Assembly: GCF_013372225.1 (NCBI RefSeq)
Contig: NZ_CP053832.1
Location: 806,001 to 870,000 of the forward strand
Length of the DNA: 64,000 nucleotides
Origin: Campylobacter ureolyticus
GTDB lineage: Bacteria; Campylobacterota; Campylobacteria; Campylobacterales; Campylobacteraceae
Reading direction: 5' to 3'
Shown here: one piece after another, positions 15,099-24,067 of the stretch
How positions within the stretch are numbered: position 1 is the stretch's first letter
Layout: the number at the start of each line of letters is the position of its first letter
Translations under genes and position numbers: made by a program
The notes under the pieces: model-generated
What the model saw: only the letters and a program-made list of their open reading frames with translations
What the model was told of the DNA's origin: nothing
Databases searched by the model: none

Positions 15099-17135
15099 TT
15101 GCCACTTTCAAAACTTAATAACGATCAATTAGCAGCTGCTACTGCACCACTTGGAAGAAATTTAGTGATTGCAAGTGCAGGAACTGGAAAGACATCTACA
15201 ATTGTAGCAAGAATTGCACATCTTTTAAATAATGGTGTAAATCCAAAAAAAATACTTCTTCTAACTTTTACAAATAAAGCCTCAAAAGAGATGATTGCAA
15301 GACTAGAGCGGTACTTTGATAAAAAAATAACCGCAGATATTATAGCTGGTACATTTCACTCAGTTTCTTACACACTTTTAAGAAGTCTTGGAAAAAATGT
15401 TGTTTTAAAGCAACCAAGTGAGCTTAAAATTTTACTTAAATCATTGGTTGATAAACGTAAATTTAGCAATATTAGTGATATTAAGCCTTATTCTGGAGCT
15501 TATCTATACGATATATATTCGCTTTTTCAAAATAAAATAATAGATGGAAATTTTTATAATTGGTTTGTTGAAAATTATGGTGAACAAAGTGTTTATGCTG
15601 AAATTTATGAAGATGTTTTAAATGAATTTGAAGAAGAAAAAGAAAAATTTGGATATGTTGATTTTAATGATTTGCTTTTAAAAATGAAACGCGAGCTTAA
15701 AAAAGGAGCTCCTTTAAATTTTAGCGAAATATTAGTTGATGAATATCAAGACACAAACTCACTTCAGGGAAGCTTAATTGATTCTTTTAATACAAAAAGT
15801 TTATTTTGTGTTGGAGATTACGATCAAAGTATTTATGCATTTAATGGGGCAAATATTGATATAATTGCTTCATTTAAGACTCGTTATGAAAATGCTAAAA
15901 TTTATGCTTTAAATGTTAATTATCGCTCTACAAAAGGCATTTTAGCACTTGCAAATAAGGTAATTGAAAACAATCCAAGACTTTACGAAAAACATTTAAG
16001 CGTAAATAGAGATGGTGAGTTTAAGAATCCTAGACTTTTAGTATTTGATGAAATTTATACTCAATACTCAAAAATTGCCGATATGATAAAATCTTCTAAA
16101 TTTGAAAAAACAAATATTGCTGTTATTTTTAGAAATAACTCAAGTGCCGATGGTATTGAGGCTAGCTTAAGAGAAAGAGGCATTGCTTCAAAAAGAAAAG
16201 GAGGTATTAGTTTTTTTGAGAACAGAGAAATAAAATCTTTGATAAATTTTATAGGAATTTTAATTAATCCAAAAGATATTATGGCTTTTATGCAGATTTT
16301 TGAGTATGCAAAAGGTGTTGGTACAGCTGTTTCAAAAGAGGTTTATGATGCACTAAATTCTCTTGGAAAAGGAAATATAATAAGAGGATTTTTAAATCCA
16401 GATAAAGAAGCAAAAATTTATGAAGCAAAAAAGAAAAACTATCAACTTGGACTTTTTGATGATTTAGATATTTTTGATGAAGTTTCAAGGTTTGATGAAG
16501 TAAAAATAAATCAAAATTTTATAAAAAATCCAGTGCTTAAATATGCAAAATTAAGCAATAGTGCAGCTTATATGCTAAGTGAAATTTATAATCTTTTATT
16601 AAAAACAACAAATATAAACTCATCAAGAGAAATTCTAAAAGACATAGTTTATTCTAATGCTTTTGCCATAATTGTAGATGATATTGCTACAAAAAGAGCA
16701 ACCTTAAAAAGTGGTAAGGTTGATGAAGAGTTAAAAAAAGAAAATATTCAAAAAATTTATCAAAAATGTGAAATTTTAGTAAGTTTAACTAAAAATTATA
16801 AAGATATAGAGAGTTTTTATAGTTTCTTAACACTTGGGGCTGGAGAAATGAGTGAAGGTGAGGGTGTAAATTTGCTAAGTATTCACGCAAGTAAGGGCTT
16901 GGAATTTGCTCAAGTTTTTGTAGTAGATCTTGCGCAAAACCGTTTTCCAAATTTAAAGCTTATGGCAAGTGGCGGTAGCTTAGAAGAAGAAAGAAGGCTT
17001 TTTTATGTAGCTGTTACAAGGGCTAGGGATGAGCTTATTTTAAGCTATGCAAAATATGATAAAATAAGAAAAATTGAGTATAAACCAAGCCAGTTCTTAA
17101 TAGAGGCTGGAATGATAAAAGAACAAATTATATAA
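15099..17135 (+). CDS. UvrD/Rep-family superfamily 1A DNA helicase
   Basis: A 678-aa ATP-dependent 3'-5' helicase of the UvrD/PcrA/Rep family, acting in DNA repair or replication restart. All helicase motifs are visible in order: LNNDQLAAA (Q motif), ASAGTGKTS (I), LLTFTNKASKEM (Ia), LVDEYQDTN (II), VGDYDQSIYAFNGA (III), LNVNYRST (IV), LLSIHASKGLEFAQVF (V) and ERRLFYVAVTRARDEL (VI). The start is TTG at 15099, preceded by AAGGAG, with TATAAT at 15070-15075. The following ~200 bases to 17341 contain no gene I can support. Confidence 0.93.
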   Translation: MPLSKLNNDQLAAATAPLGRNLVIASAGTGKTSTIVARIAHLLNNGVNPKKILLLTFTNKASKEMIARLERYFDKKITADIIAGTFHSVSYTLLRSLGKNVVLKQPSELKILLKSLVDKRKFSNISDIKPYSGAYLYDIYSLFQNKIIDGNFYNWFVENYGEQSVYAEIYEDVLNEFEEEKEKFGYVDFNDLLLKMKRELKKGAPLNFSEILVDEYQDTNSLQGSLIDSFNTKSLFCVGDYDQSIYAFNGANIDIIASFKTRYENAKIYALNVNYRSTKGILALANKVIENNPRLYEKHLSVNRDGEFKNPRLLVFDEIYTQYSKIADMIKSSKFEKTNIAVIFRNNSSADGIEASLRERGIASKRKGGISFFENREIKSLINFIGILINPKDIMAFMQIFEYAKGVGTAVSKEVYDALNSLGKGNIIRGFLNPDKEAKIYEAKKKNYQLGLFDDLDIFDEVSRFDEVKINQNFIKNPVLKYAKLSNSAAYMLSEIYNLLLKTTNINSSREILKDIVYSNAFAIIVDDIATKRATLKSGKVDEELKKENIQKIYQKCEILVSLTKNYKDIESFYSFLTLGAGEMSEGEGVNLLSIHASKGLEFAQVFVVDLAQNRFPNLKLMASGGSLEEERRLFYVAVTRARDELILSYAKYDKIRKIEYKPSQFLIEAGMIKEQII

Positions 17136-17341
17136 AATAAAAAAATGAGCAAAAATTAAAATAAATAATAGAGTCAAGAAAATTTAAAATTTAAAAAGAT
17201 TATATTGAAAAAGAAGTCAAAGATAATTATTTGTAAAAATAATAATAAAATTAAAAATTATATTACTTAATTATGGTTTAAAAGTGGATATTTATCTAAA
17301 TTTGTAAAATATCAATAATGAAAGTAGCAAAGATATAAATT

Positions 17342-18040
17342 TTAATAAAAAATTCTTTCTAAATAAAGAGCATTTGGAGAGGCTGGAATTCGTGTAATTG
17401 GCTTTTCTAAGCTAAATTTTTGGTTTGAAATTTGCTCTTTTAGGGCATTTGCTACCATTAAGCGAACTTGCGATCTTAAAAAGCCATTTGCTTGAAATTT
17501 AATAATCGTAAAATTTTTATATGAAAACGCATAAGCTTTATAAATTTCTCTAACGCTATCTTTTATATCGCTTCCTGTTTTCATAAACTCTTTAAAATCG
17601 TGTTTTCCAATAAATTTACTAAGACTTAAATTAAGTTTTTCTATATCAATTTCATTATAAAAAAGGCATAAATTTTCTAAAAAAGGACTAAAATTTGAGT
17701 GATTTAAAATATACCTATAACTTCTTTTTTTAGCATTAAATCTTGGGTGAAACTCACTAGATACTTTTTCAATTTTTTTTATATTTATAAGTGGTCTTGC
17801 GTGGCGATTTAACTGTTCTTTTAATTTGTCTAAATCCCAAAATTCCCCACAATTTGTAGTGCTTACTTGATTTAGTGCGTGAACTCCTTTATCTGTTCTT
17901 GAGGCAGTTGTAAGTTTTTCAAATATTCCTACCCTAAAAAGTGCCATTTTTAATCTATCCTCAACTGAATTTTTATGTGGTTGAGACTGCGAGCCACTAA
18001 AATTTGAACCATTATAAGAGTATATTAATTTTATTTTCAT
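17342..18040 (-). CDS. truA: tRNA pseudouridine(38-40) synthase
   Basis: A 232-aa TruA, which isomerises U38-U40 in the anticodon arm of many tRNAs. Seen are YNGSNFSGSQSQPH near the start, the catalytic-Asp motif ASRTDKGVHALNQVST, RFNAKKRSYRYIL, and the late NGFLRSQVRLMVANAL. Length is normal for Epsilonproteobacteria. It is the last gene of the minus-strand operon that begins with glmU and is joined to the permease gene by a shared base. Confidence 0.93.
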   Translation of the reverse strand: MKIKLIYSYNGSNFSGSQSQPHKNSVEDRLKMALFRVGIFEKLTTASRTDKGVHALNQVSTTNCGEFWDLDKLKEQLNRHARPLINIKKIEKVSSEFHPRFNAKKRSYRYILNHSNFSPFLENLCLFYNEIDIEKLNLSLSKFIGKHDFKEFMKTGSDIKDSVREIYKAYAFSYKNFTIIKFQANGFLRSQVRLMVANALKEQISNQKFSLEKPITRIPASPNALYLERIFY

Positions 18041-19068
18041 CAGTATTTTTTAGATATTTTTTGATAAAAAGCAAATAATGAGGTTATGAAAAATAGACTA
18101 AAAACAACAGGAATTGCAATAAATGGCTTTTTTGCTAAAAGCATAATACTTGCAAAATAGACAAACAAAACCCCGAAAACTCCAACATATACAAACCCTT
18201 TTTCATATCTATAAGTAACAATTCCAAGGCTTATCGCAAATAAAACACTAGCTAATGGAAATAGTGAAACCAGTGTGTAAATACTCAAATCTTTTGCTCT
18301 TTTTTTATCGGTTTTTGCACTCATCCAATAATTAATTATTGAGTTTGCATCTCTTATCTGGCCTGTTGGATTTGAGCGAATTATCATATTTTTAAATGAA
18401 GTTATGTGAATATTTTTATCAACTGTATAGATAAGTCCGTTGCTTAAAATCATTTTAAAAACACTATCTTCGCTTTTAAACTCGCCTTTTTTTGCTAAGA
18501 TAATTTTTTCTTTTTCACTGCCTTTTTTTGGAGCATACATTATTAAATCATTATAAATTGTATTTTTATCAAGTTTTTCATCGCTTTGTATAAAAATAAG
18601 CCATTCGCCAAATTTCTGTCCAAGTTCGCTTGATTTAAGGTTTAAAGTTGCTTGTGTTTTTTTATAATCAACAAAATTATCTTTTAAATTTTCTGCATAA
18701 GGCATCATTATAAGCGAAGTAAAAAGTAAAATTATGGATAAAATAGTTGAAAGAAACAAAAAAAATCTAGCTATTTTTTTAGATGGATAGCCAAAAGTAA
18801 ATATAACAATACTTTCATTTTCTCTTGAAAGCCTAAAAAGAGAAACCGCTAGAGCAACAAAAAAGGCAATTGGTGTTGTAAAAATTAAAATTCTAGGTAG
18901 CATAAACAGATATAATTTAAAAAGCTCAGAGCTATTTATTTCTATAAAAGAAGTAATTTTTGCAATTTGTATAAAAAAAACAATCGACATTATTAAAAAT
19001 AAAACACTAAAAAGTGAGGCAAAACTACTTATAAAACTTGATAGTAAATATCTATTTATTTTATTCAT
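18040..19068 (-). CDS. LptF/LptG (YjgP/YjgQ) family LPS export permease
   Basis: A 342-aa inner-membrane protein with the LptF/G build: about three N-terminal spans (IMSIVFFIQIAKI, LPRILIFTTPIAFFVALAVSLFRLSRENE), a long periplasmic beta-jellyroll domain (residues ~120-255) and three C-terminal spans. With LptB (45657-46382 here) and a second permease it would extract lipopolysaccharide from the membrane. Which of LptF or LptG it is cannot be decided. It is in one operon with truA, the prepilin peptidase and uppS. Confidence 0.87.
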   Translation of the reverse strand: MNKINRYLLSSFISSFASLFSVLFLIMSIVFFIQIAKITSFIEINSSELFKLYLFMLPRILIFTTPIAFFVALAVSLFRLSRENESIVIFTFGYPSKKIARFFLFLSTILSIILLFTSLIMMPYAENLKDNFVDYKKTQATLNLKSSELGQKFGEWLIFIQSDEKLDKNTIYNDLIMYAPKKGSEKEKIILAKKGEFKSEDSVFKMILSNGLIYTVDKNIHITSFKNMIIRSNPTGQIRDANSIINYWMSAKTDKKRAKDLSIYTLVSLFPLASVLFAISLGIVTYRYEKGFVYVGVFGVLFVYFASIMLLAKKPFIAIPVVFSLFFITSLFAFYQKISKKY

Positions 19069-19091
19069 ACTGGACTCGTTTTATCTATTAT

Positions 19092-19868
19092 TTATGCATA
19101 CATTACAAAATTTAAAAACTTTAAAGAGTAAGCATCAAAGCAATAAACCACAAAAAGTCCTATTGATAAAAATGGAAAAAATGGCATTTCATAGTCTTTT
19201 TGCCTTACTGCTGCATAAAATGGCAAAGTTAAAATTGCACCTATAAATATAGCAAAAAATCCTAAATTTAGACCCAAAACTGCACCCATACAAGCAAACA
19301 GATAAATATCAGCTAGCCCCATAGCTTCCATTTTTTTAAGTTTGCTTAAAATAAATCTTATTGCGTAAAATATCGCTGCAAAAATTAAAGCGTTTTTAAC
19401 TCCATCAAAACTAAATGCATAAAGTAAGGAAATAACTACAGATGAGTTTAAAAGAGCATCAGGAACGGCAGTATAACGGAAATCAACTACACTTGAAGCA
19501 AGTAAAATTATAAATAATAATCCTATCATTAAGGCTTTAAAAAGCATAAGATATTCATTTTGTGAAAAATTAAAGCCACTAAATTCAAACTCTTTATATA
19601 GAACAATTATCATAAAAACTCCACCCATAAGCTCTATTAATGGATATTGAGGACTTATTTTACTTTTGCAAAATGCACATTTTCCACCTAAAAAAATCCA
19701 AGAAAAAAGTGGAATATTGTGGTACCACTTTAAAGGAGTTTTACAACTTTGGCAGTGCGATGCTGGAAAATTTATACTTTCATTTTTTGGAAGTCTATAA
19801 ATTAATACATTGCTAAAAGATGCTACACAAATGCCAATTATAAAATAAAAAATTGATAAAATTATCAT
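19092..19868 (-). CDS. Prepilin peptidase / N-methyltransferase (A24 family)
   Basis: A 258-aa polytopic membrane aspartyl protease that cleaves and methylates type IV pilin-like precursors. Visible are the zinc-type double CxxC (CQSCKTPLKWYH and CAFCKSKIS), the first catalytic Asp in SSVVDFRYTAVPDALL and the second in MGLADIYLF (family GxGD, here GLAD). It should serve pseudopilins of the transformation/secretion system at 51600-60920, which has no peptidase of its own. It shares one base with uppS upstream. Confidence 0.9.
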   Translation of the reverse strand: MIILSIFYFIIGICVASFSNVLIYRLPKNESINFPASHCQSCKTPLKWYHNIPLFSWIFLGGKCAFCKSKISPQYPLIELMGGVFMIIVLYKEFEFSGFNFSQNEYLMLFKALMIGLLFIILLASSVVDFRYTAVPDALLNSSVVISLLYAFSFDGVKNALIFAAIFYAIRFILSKLKKMEAMGLADIYLFACMGAVLGLNLGFFAIFIGAILTLPFYAAVRQKDYEMPFFPFLSIGLFVVYCFDAYSLKFLNFVMYA

Positions 19869-20545
19869 TAAAGTCCTCCAAATTTTCTATGAATTTTTGT
19901 GTATTTTTCTACTATTTTTTCAAGTTCATTATATGAAAAATCAGGCCATAAAGTAGGGGTAAAAAATAGCTCAGCATAGCTTGCTTGCCATAGTAAAAAA
20001 TTTGATAGCCTTTGCTCTCCGCCTGTTCGAATTAGCAAATCAACATCGCCTATTTTTGCTGTATCAAGGTTTTGGCTAATTGTTGCTTCATTTATTTCAT
20101 TACCTTTTGATATTAGCTTTTTAACCGCTCTTACTATCTCATCTTTTGATCCATAATTTACAGCTAAGGTTAAAGTTAATTTATTAAAAATGGCAGTTTT
20201 TTCTTTTATGTTTGCGATTAAATTTAAAAGCTCATCATCAAATTTGCTTAAATTTCCAATTGTTTCAAATTTAATCTCATTTTTTATAAAAATTTCCTCT
20301 TTTTTTATTAAAAATTCTTTAAAAAGTTTAATTAAATACTCAACTTCGCTTTTTGGTCTAGCCCAGTTTTCAGTGCTAAAAGCATACAAAGTTAGATTTT
20401 TTATATCTTTATCTATGCAAAATTTAGCCACATTTTCAACTACATTTGCACCACTATCATGACCTTTTGTTCGAATAAATCCTCTTTTTTTTGCCCATCT
20501 ACCATTTCCATCCATTATAATGGCAAGGTGATTTAGTTTATTCAT
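19868..20545 (-). CDS. uppS: Di-trans,poly-cis-undecaprenyl-diphosphate synthase
   Basis: A 225-aa UppS, which elongates farnesyl diphosphate with isopentenyl units to the C55 lipid carrier used for peptidoglycan and surface polysaccharide. Signature elements: LAIIMDGNGRWAKKRG with catalytic Asp, TLYAFSTENWARPKSEV, and the C-terminal DLLIRTGGEQRLSNFLLWQASYAELFF. It overlaps coaBC by 8 bases and the peptidase by one, in a tightly coupled operon. Confidence 0.95.
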   Translation of the reverse strand: MNKLNHLAIIMDGNGRWAKKRGFIRTKGHDSGANVVENVAKFCIDKDIKNLTLYAFSTENWARPKSEVEYLIKLFKEFLIKKEEIFIKNEIKFETIGNLSKFDDELLNLIANIKEKTAIFNKLTLTLAVNYGSKDEIVRAVKKLISKGNEINEATISQNLDTAKIGDVDLLIRTGGEQRLSNFLLWQASYAELFFTPTLWPDFSYNELEKIVEKYTKIHRKFGGL

Positions 20546-21722
20546 TAAAAAGTCTTTTTATAAGTTCGGCTAATTTAAATGCAACACTTTGTTTTGAGCC
20601 TTCAATAGTTTCAATGTTTTCATCTTTTGTTATATATCTTATCTTTGTATTTTCGCTACCAAAAGTTAAAACATCATTTAGTATATTTAGACAAATTGCA
20701 TCAAGTCCTTTATCTTTTAATGCTTTTTTTGCCAAATCAACTGATGAGTTTTGTTTTACCTCAAGTTTAAACCCTATTTTTTTAACTCCTGGAGTTGTGA
20801 TTTTAGAGATAATATCTTCGTTTTTTCTAAAATTTAGAGTTAAAACACCATCGACATCATCTTTGCTTATTTTACCTTTTACTTTATTTGGGATAAAATC
20901 ACTCACAGCAGCTGTCATTAGCACGATATCGCCAGCATTCATTTTCTGTGTTAGAAGAGCACTTTGAAGCCCAAAAGAACTATCAAATTTAAGTAATTTG
21001 TATGGCACATTATAGTCATAGCTACTTATAAAAACAACATTTGCTCCAAGCAAGTAAAAAGCATCAGCTAAAGCTTTGCTAGTTTTTCCACTTGATAGAT
21101 TTGTTATTACTCTTACATCATCTATTTTTTCACTTGTTGATCCACCTGTAATAATAACTGTTTTTCCAGTATAAAATTCATCTTTTAAAAACTCTTTTTT
21201 TACTGCGTTTATAATGCTTTCAATTTCTGCAAGAGCTCCTTTTCCAACATCTCCACAAGCTAAAGTTTTGGTGACTGGTTCAATAAATTTAACACCTTTT
21301 TCTTTTAATGTTTTTATAGAATCTTTTGTTATTTCATTTTCAAGCATATTTGTATTTGCAGCTGGAGCTATGATAATAGGAGCTTTTGAGGCTATTAGTG
21401 TTTCTATGAAAATATTATCACAAAAGCCATGAGCTAGTTTATTTATAGAATTTACACTAGCTGGCGCTAAAACTATAAGGTCCATTTTAGAATACTCAAT
21501 GTGGTTAATTCCTTCTTGCCAATTTTCAGTTTTAGTGCATAATACTTTATGATTGCTTAATGCTTCAAAAGCTTCGTAATTTACAAATTTTAAAGCCCCA
21601 TCGCTTAGCATTACATAAACATCAGCGCCAAGTTTCTTTAAACTTGATAAAATTTCAAAAGCCTTATAAAAACTTATGCTTCCGCAAACTCCAAGAAGTA
21701 TTTTTTTATCTTTTAATATCAT
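20538..21722 (-). CDS. coaBC: Bifunctional phosphopantothenoylcysteine decarboxylase / phosphopantothenate-cysteine ligase
   Basis: A 394-aa CoaBC performing two steps of coenzyme A synthesis. The CoaC flavoprotein half (residues 1-180) shows GVCGSISFYKAFE, the catalytic His in NHIEYSK, PAANTNM and CGDVGKGAL. The CoaB ligase half (from ~185) shows VIITGGSTSEKIDDVRVITNLSSGK, AAVSDF and KIGFKLE. It starts 4 bases inside the end of glmU. Confidence 0.95.
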   Translation of the reverse strand: MILKDKKILLGVCGSISFYKAFEILSSLKKLGADVYVMLSDGALKFVNYEAFEALSNHKVLCTKTENWQEGINHIEYSKMDLIVLAPASVNSINKLAHGFCDNIFIETLIASKAPIIIAPAANTNMLENEITKDSIKTLKEKGVKFIEPVTKTLACGDVGKGALAEIESIINAVKKEFLKDEFYTGKTVIITGGSTSEKIDDVRVITNLSSGKTSKALADAFYLLGANVVFISSYDYNVPYKLLKFDSSFGLQSALLTQKMNAGDIVLMTAAVSDFIPNKVKGKISKDDVDGVLTLNFRKNEDIISKITTPGVKKIGFKLEVKQNSSVDLAKKALKDKGLDAICLNILNDVLTFGSENTKIRYITKDENIETIEGSKQSVAFKLAELIKRLFNE

Positions 21723-23020
21723 TTTTTATCTCCAAAAAATTTATAGTAAAATCCACTTTTATTAGTTTGTTTTACTCGATTTATTACTAAATCCCCACTT
21801 TTGGCATCTTTTGTAACAGTTGAGCCAGCAGCGATTATCACATCATCAGCGATATTTACAGGTGCAACTAATTGTGTATCGCTTCCTACAAACACATTTT
21901 TTCCAATTATAGTTTTGAATTTATTTTTTCCATCATAATTGCAAGTTATAGTTCCACAACCGATATTTGTGCCACTATCAATTTCACAATCACCTAAATA
22001 ACTTAAATGCCCAGCTTTTATATCATTTACTTTTGCATTTTTAAGCTCTACGAAATTTCCAATATGAGAGTTTTTTATATTGCATTTTGGACGAATATGT
22101 GCAAGTGGTCCAATATCAGAGCTATCAATTTTAGAGTTTTCTATAACGCTTCCACTTTTTATAATGCTGTCTTTTATCTCGCATTTTCCTATTATGCTTA
22201 CATTTTCTTCAAGCTCACATTCTCCTTGAAATTTTGCCTCACAATCTATATAAATAGTTTTTGGAAGTCTCATCTTAACGCCACTTTTCATCAAATTTTC
22301 TTTTATATTATCTTGCATTATCTCTTCTGCAATACTTAAAGCAAATTTATCATTTATTCCCATAAAATTTTTCTCATCAACCTCAATAGCTTGGCAAGTT
22401 AAATTTATGCTTTTAGCTATTTCTATGCTGTCTGTTAGATAGTATTCATTTTGAGCGTTATTATTTTTTATAAGTGGTAAAATTTTGGCTAAAACTTCAC
22501 TTTTAAAAGCATAACATCCTGCATTTACTAAATTTATGCTTTTTTCATCTTCATTTGCATCTTTTTCTTCAACTATTTTTAAAATTTCATTATTAGAATT
22601 TGTTATAACTCGTCCATAGCCTTTTGGATTTTTTGCCCTAAACACGCTTAGTGCAGCATCACTTTTAAAACTAGCAAGTTTTTTTATATCATCAAGTTTT
22701 ATTAAAGGCATATCGCCACATAAAATAATAGTTTTTTTTGAGCTTAGCTTAACATCTTTTAGTGCTCCAGCAGTTCCAGGGAAATTTTCAACATCTTGTT
22801 TGTAAATTTTTGTATTTGCAAAGCTATTTAAAACTACTTTTTTAACTTCATCAAATTGATAATTTAATATAACACTTACATCATCACTTAATTCATAAGC
22901 TTTTTGCAATATGTGGCAAATCATAGGCTTTCCGGATAGTTCAAAAAGCACTTTTGCTTTGTTTGATTTCATTCTAGTTCCAAAACCAGCAGCTAAAATC
23001 ACAACTGAAATCTCACTCAT
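21719..23020 (-). CDS. glmU: Bifunctional UDP-GlcNAc pyrophosphorylase / GlcN-1-P acetyltransferase
   Basis: A 433-aa GlmU producing UDP-GlcNAc for peptidoglycan, LPS and the polysaccharide locus in this window. The pyrophosphorylase domain has LAAGFGTRMKSNKAKVL, PGTAGALKD and CGDMPL. The C-terminal half is a left-handed beta-helix of hexapeptide repeats with HIRPKCNIKNSHIGNFVE, HLSYLGD and the GCGTITCNYDG acetyltransferase loop. It is the first gene of the minus-strand operon; its promoter would lie in 23021-23106. Confidence 0.95.
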   Translation of the reverse strand: MSEISVVILAAGFGTRMKSNKAKVLFELSGKPMICHILQKAYELSDDVSVILNYQFDEVKKVVLNSFANTKIYKQDVENFPGTAGALKDVKLSSKKTIILCGDMPLIKLDDIKKLASFKSDAALSVFRAKNPKGYGRVITNSNNEILKIVEEKDANEDEKSINLVNAGCYAFKSEVLAKILPLIKNNNAQNEYYLTDSIEIAKSINLTCQAIEVDEKNFMGINDKFALSIAEEIMQDNIKENLMKSGVKMRLPKTIYIDCEAKFQGECELEENVSIIGKCEIKDSIIKSGSVIENSKIDSSDIGPLAHIRPKCNIKNSHIGNFVELKNAKVNDIKAGHLSYLGDCEIDSGTNIGCGTITCNYDGKNKFKTIIGKNVFVGSDTQLVAPVNIADDVIIAAGSTVTKDAKSGDLVINRVKQTNKSGFYYKFFGDKK

Positions 23021-23106
23021 TTATTAACCTTTTAAAATCATATATTTTGGCTATTTTACCTTAATTTATATAAAAGATTAATTTAATAAGTTTTATTTTT
23101 AGATTT

Positions 23107-23985
23107 TTAAATTGATTTTAAATACTCACTTAGCATTTTTTTTAAATACTCATTTAGGTCATTTGGGGCAATGACTTTAATAAATGGGATAAATTGTAAG
23201 ATAAATGGCACGATTTCATAGTAGTTTGAAACTTTTAAATGCACTTCGCTCTGATCTTGTTTGCGGATGATTGCTTGCGTTTTTAGTGGGATTCTTTCTA
23301 AAAATTTCAAAATAGAGTTATCAACCAAAAGCTCAACTATAAAGCCTTGATTATCTATATCAAACCAGATAGAGTTGGCATTTTTAAGTTTTGCCTCAAT
23401 ATCTTTTGTATTTGTAAATTTTTCGTTTAAAATAGTTAAGTTTTTTATACTTTTTAGGTGAAACTTTTTAAATTTATCATCTTTATTTGTATCCAAACAA
23501 AGCAGATACCAAAAACCATCAAAATTTGCAATCTTAAGCGGTTTGACTCTAAATTTATAGTCATCGTAAGTAAAGTTTATGATCTCTTTGTTCTCAATGC
23601 TAGAAGCCAAGCTTTTAAAAAACTCCAGGTCGTTACTATCTAAATTTTCGTTTTTTAGCTGTATGAAAAAAGCATTTTTATACTCTCTATTGATCTCTTT
23701 AAATAGACCTTTTGATTTTTGATAAATTTCATATCCTTGATTTTGGGTGAAGTTTTTTACAAGGCTAAAAACAACATCATTTTCATCTTTTTTTAGATCT
23801 GTTATGCTGTAAATTTTACTGTTTAGCCTTATATCTATCCCATCATCTTTTAAAATTTTTATATATCTTGCGATAGTTCTTTTATCTTTATTAAATATTT
23901 TGCATAGATGATCCTCGCTAACTGGGGATTTTGTAAGTAGCTCATAAATTTTTGCCACTTTTTCTAAAGTTGCTTGAGTTGCCAT
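23107..23985 (-). CDS. WYL-domain transcriptional regulator
   Basis: A 292-aa regulator. The N-terminal winged helix-turn-helix (residues ~1-55, with TKSPVSEDHLCKIFNKDKRTIARYIKIL) is followed by a WYL domain (about 130-200: NFTYDDYKFRVKPLKI, GFWYLLCLDTNKDDKFKKFHL) and a WCX-type C-terminal extension. WYL proteins often control phage-defence and other conflict loci and respond to nucleic-acid ligands. It is divergent from the AAA/DUF262 operon with only 82 bases between, which contain a GACA-N6-TGTC palindrome. Confidence 0.88.
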   Translation of the reverse strand: MATQATLEKVAKIYELLTKSPVSEDHLCKIFNKDKRTIARYIKILKDDGIDIRLNSKIYSITDLKKDENDVVFSLVKNFTQNQGYEIYQKSKGLFKEINREYKNAFFIQLKNENLDSNDLEFFKSLASSIENKEIINFTYDDYKFRVKPLKIANFDGFWYLLCLDTNKDDKFKKFHLKSIKNLTILNEKFTNTKDIEAKLKNANSIWFDIDNQGFIVELLVDNSILKFLERIPLKTQAIIRKQDQSEVHLKVSNYYEIVPFILQFIPFIKVIAPNDLNEYLKKMLSEYLKSI

Positions 23986-24006
23986 TTTTATCCTTTTTTA
24001 GATGAT

Positions 24007-24038
24007 GACAAAAAAATGTCTTTGAAAAGCTCTATAAT
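24007..24038 (+). promoter_or_regulatory. Divergent promoter region with operator-like palindrome
   Basis: GACA-A6-TGTC (24007-24020) sits at the -35 position of a rightward TATAAT (24033-24038). An AAGGAGGG-type RBS follows before ATG 24068. A regulator bound here could control both the WYL gene and the AAA operon. Confidence 0.5.
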
Positions 24039-24067
24039 TTTATCATAAATTTATCAAGGAGGGCTTT

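Noticed and set aside
17136-17341. A/T-rich gap after the helicase with short runs resembling protein code
   Set aside because: No frame of useful length and no recognisable family; nothing can be claimed.
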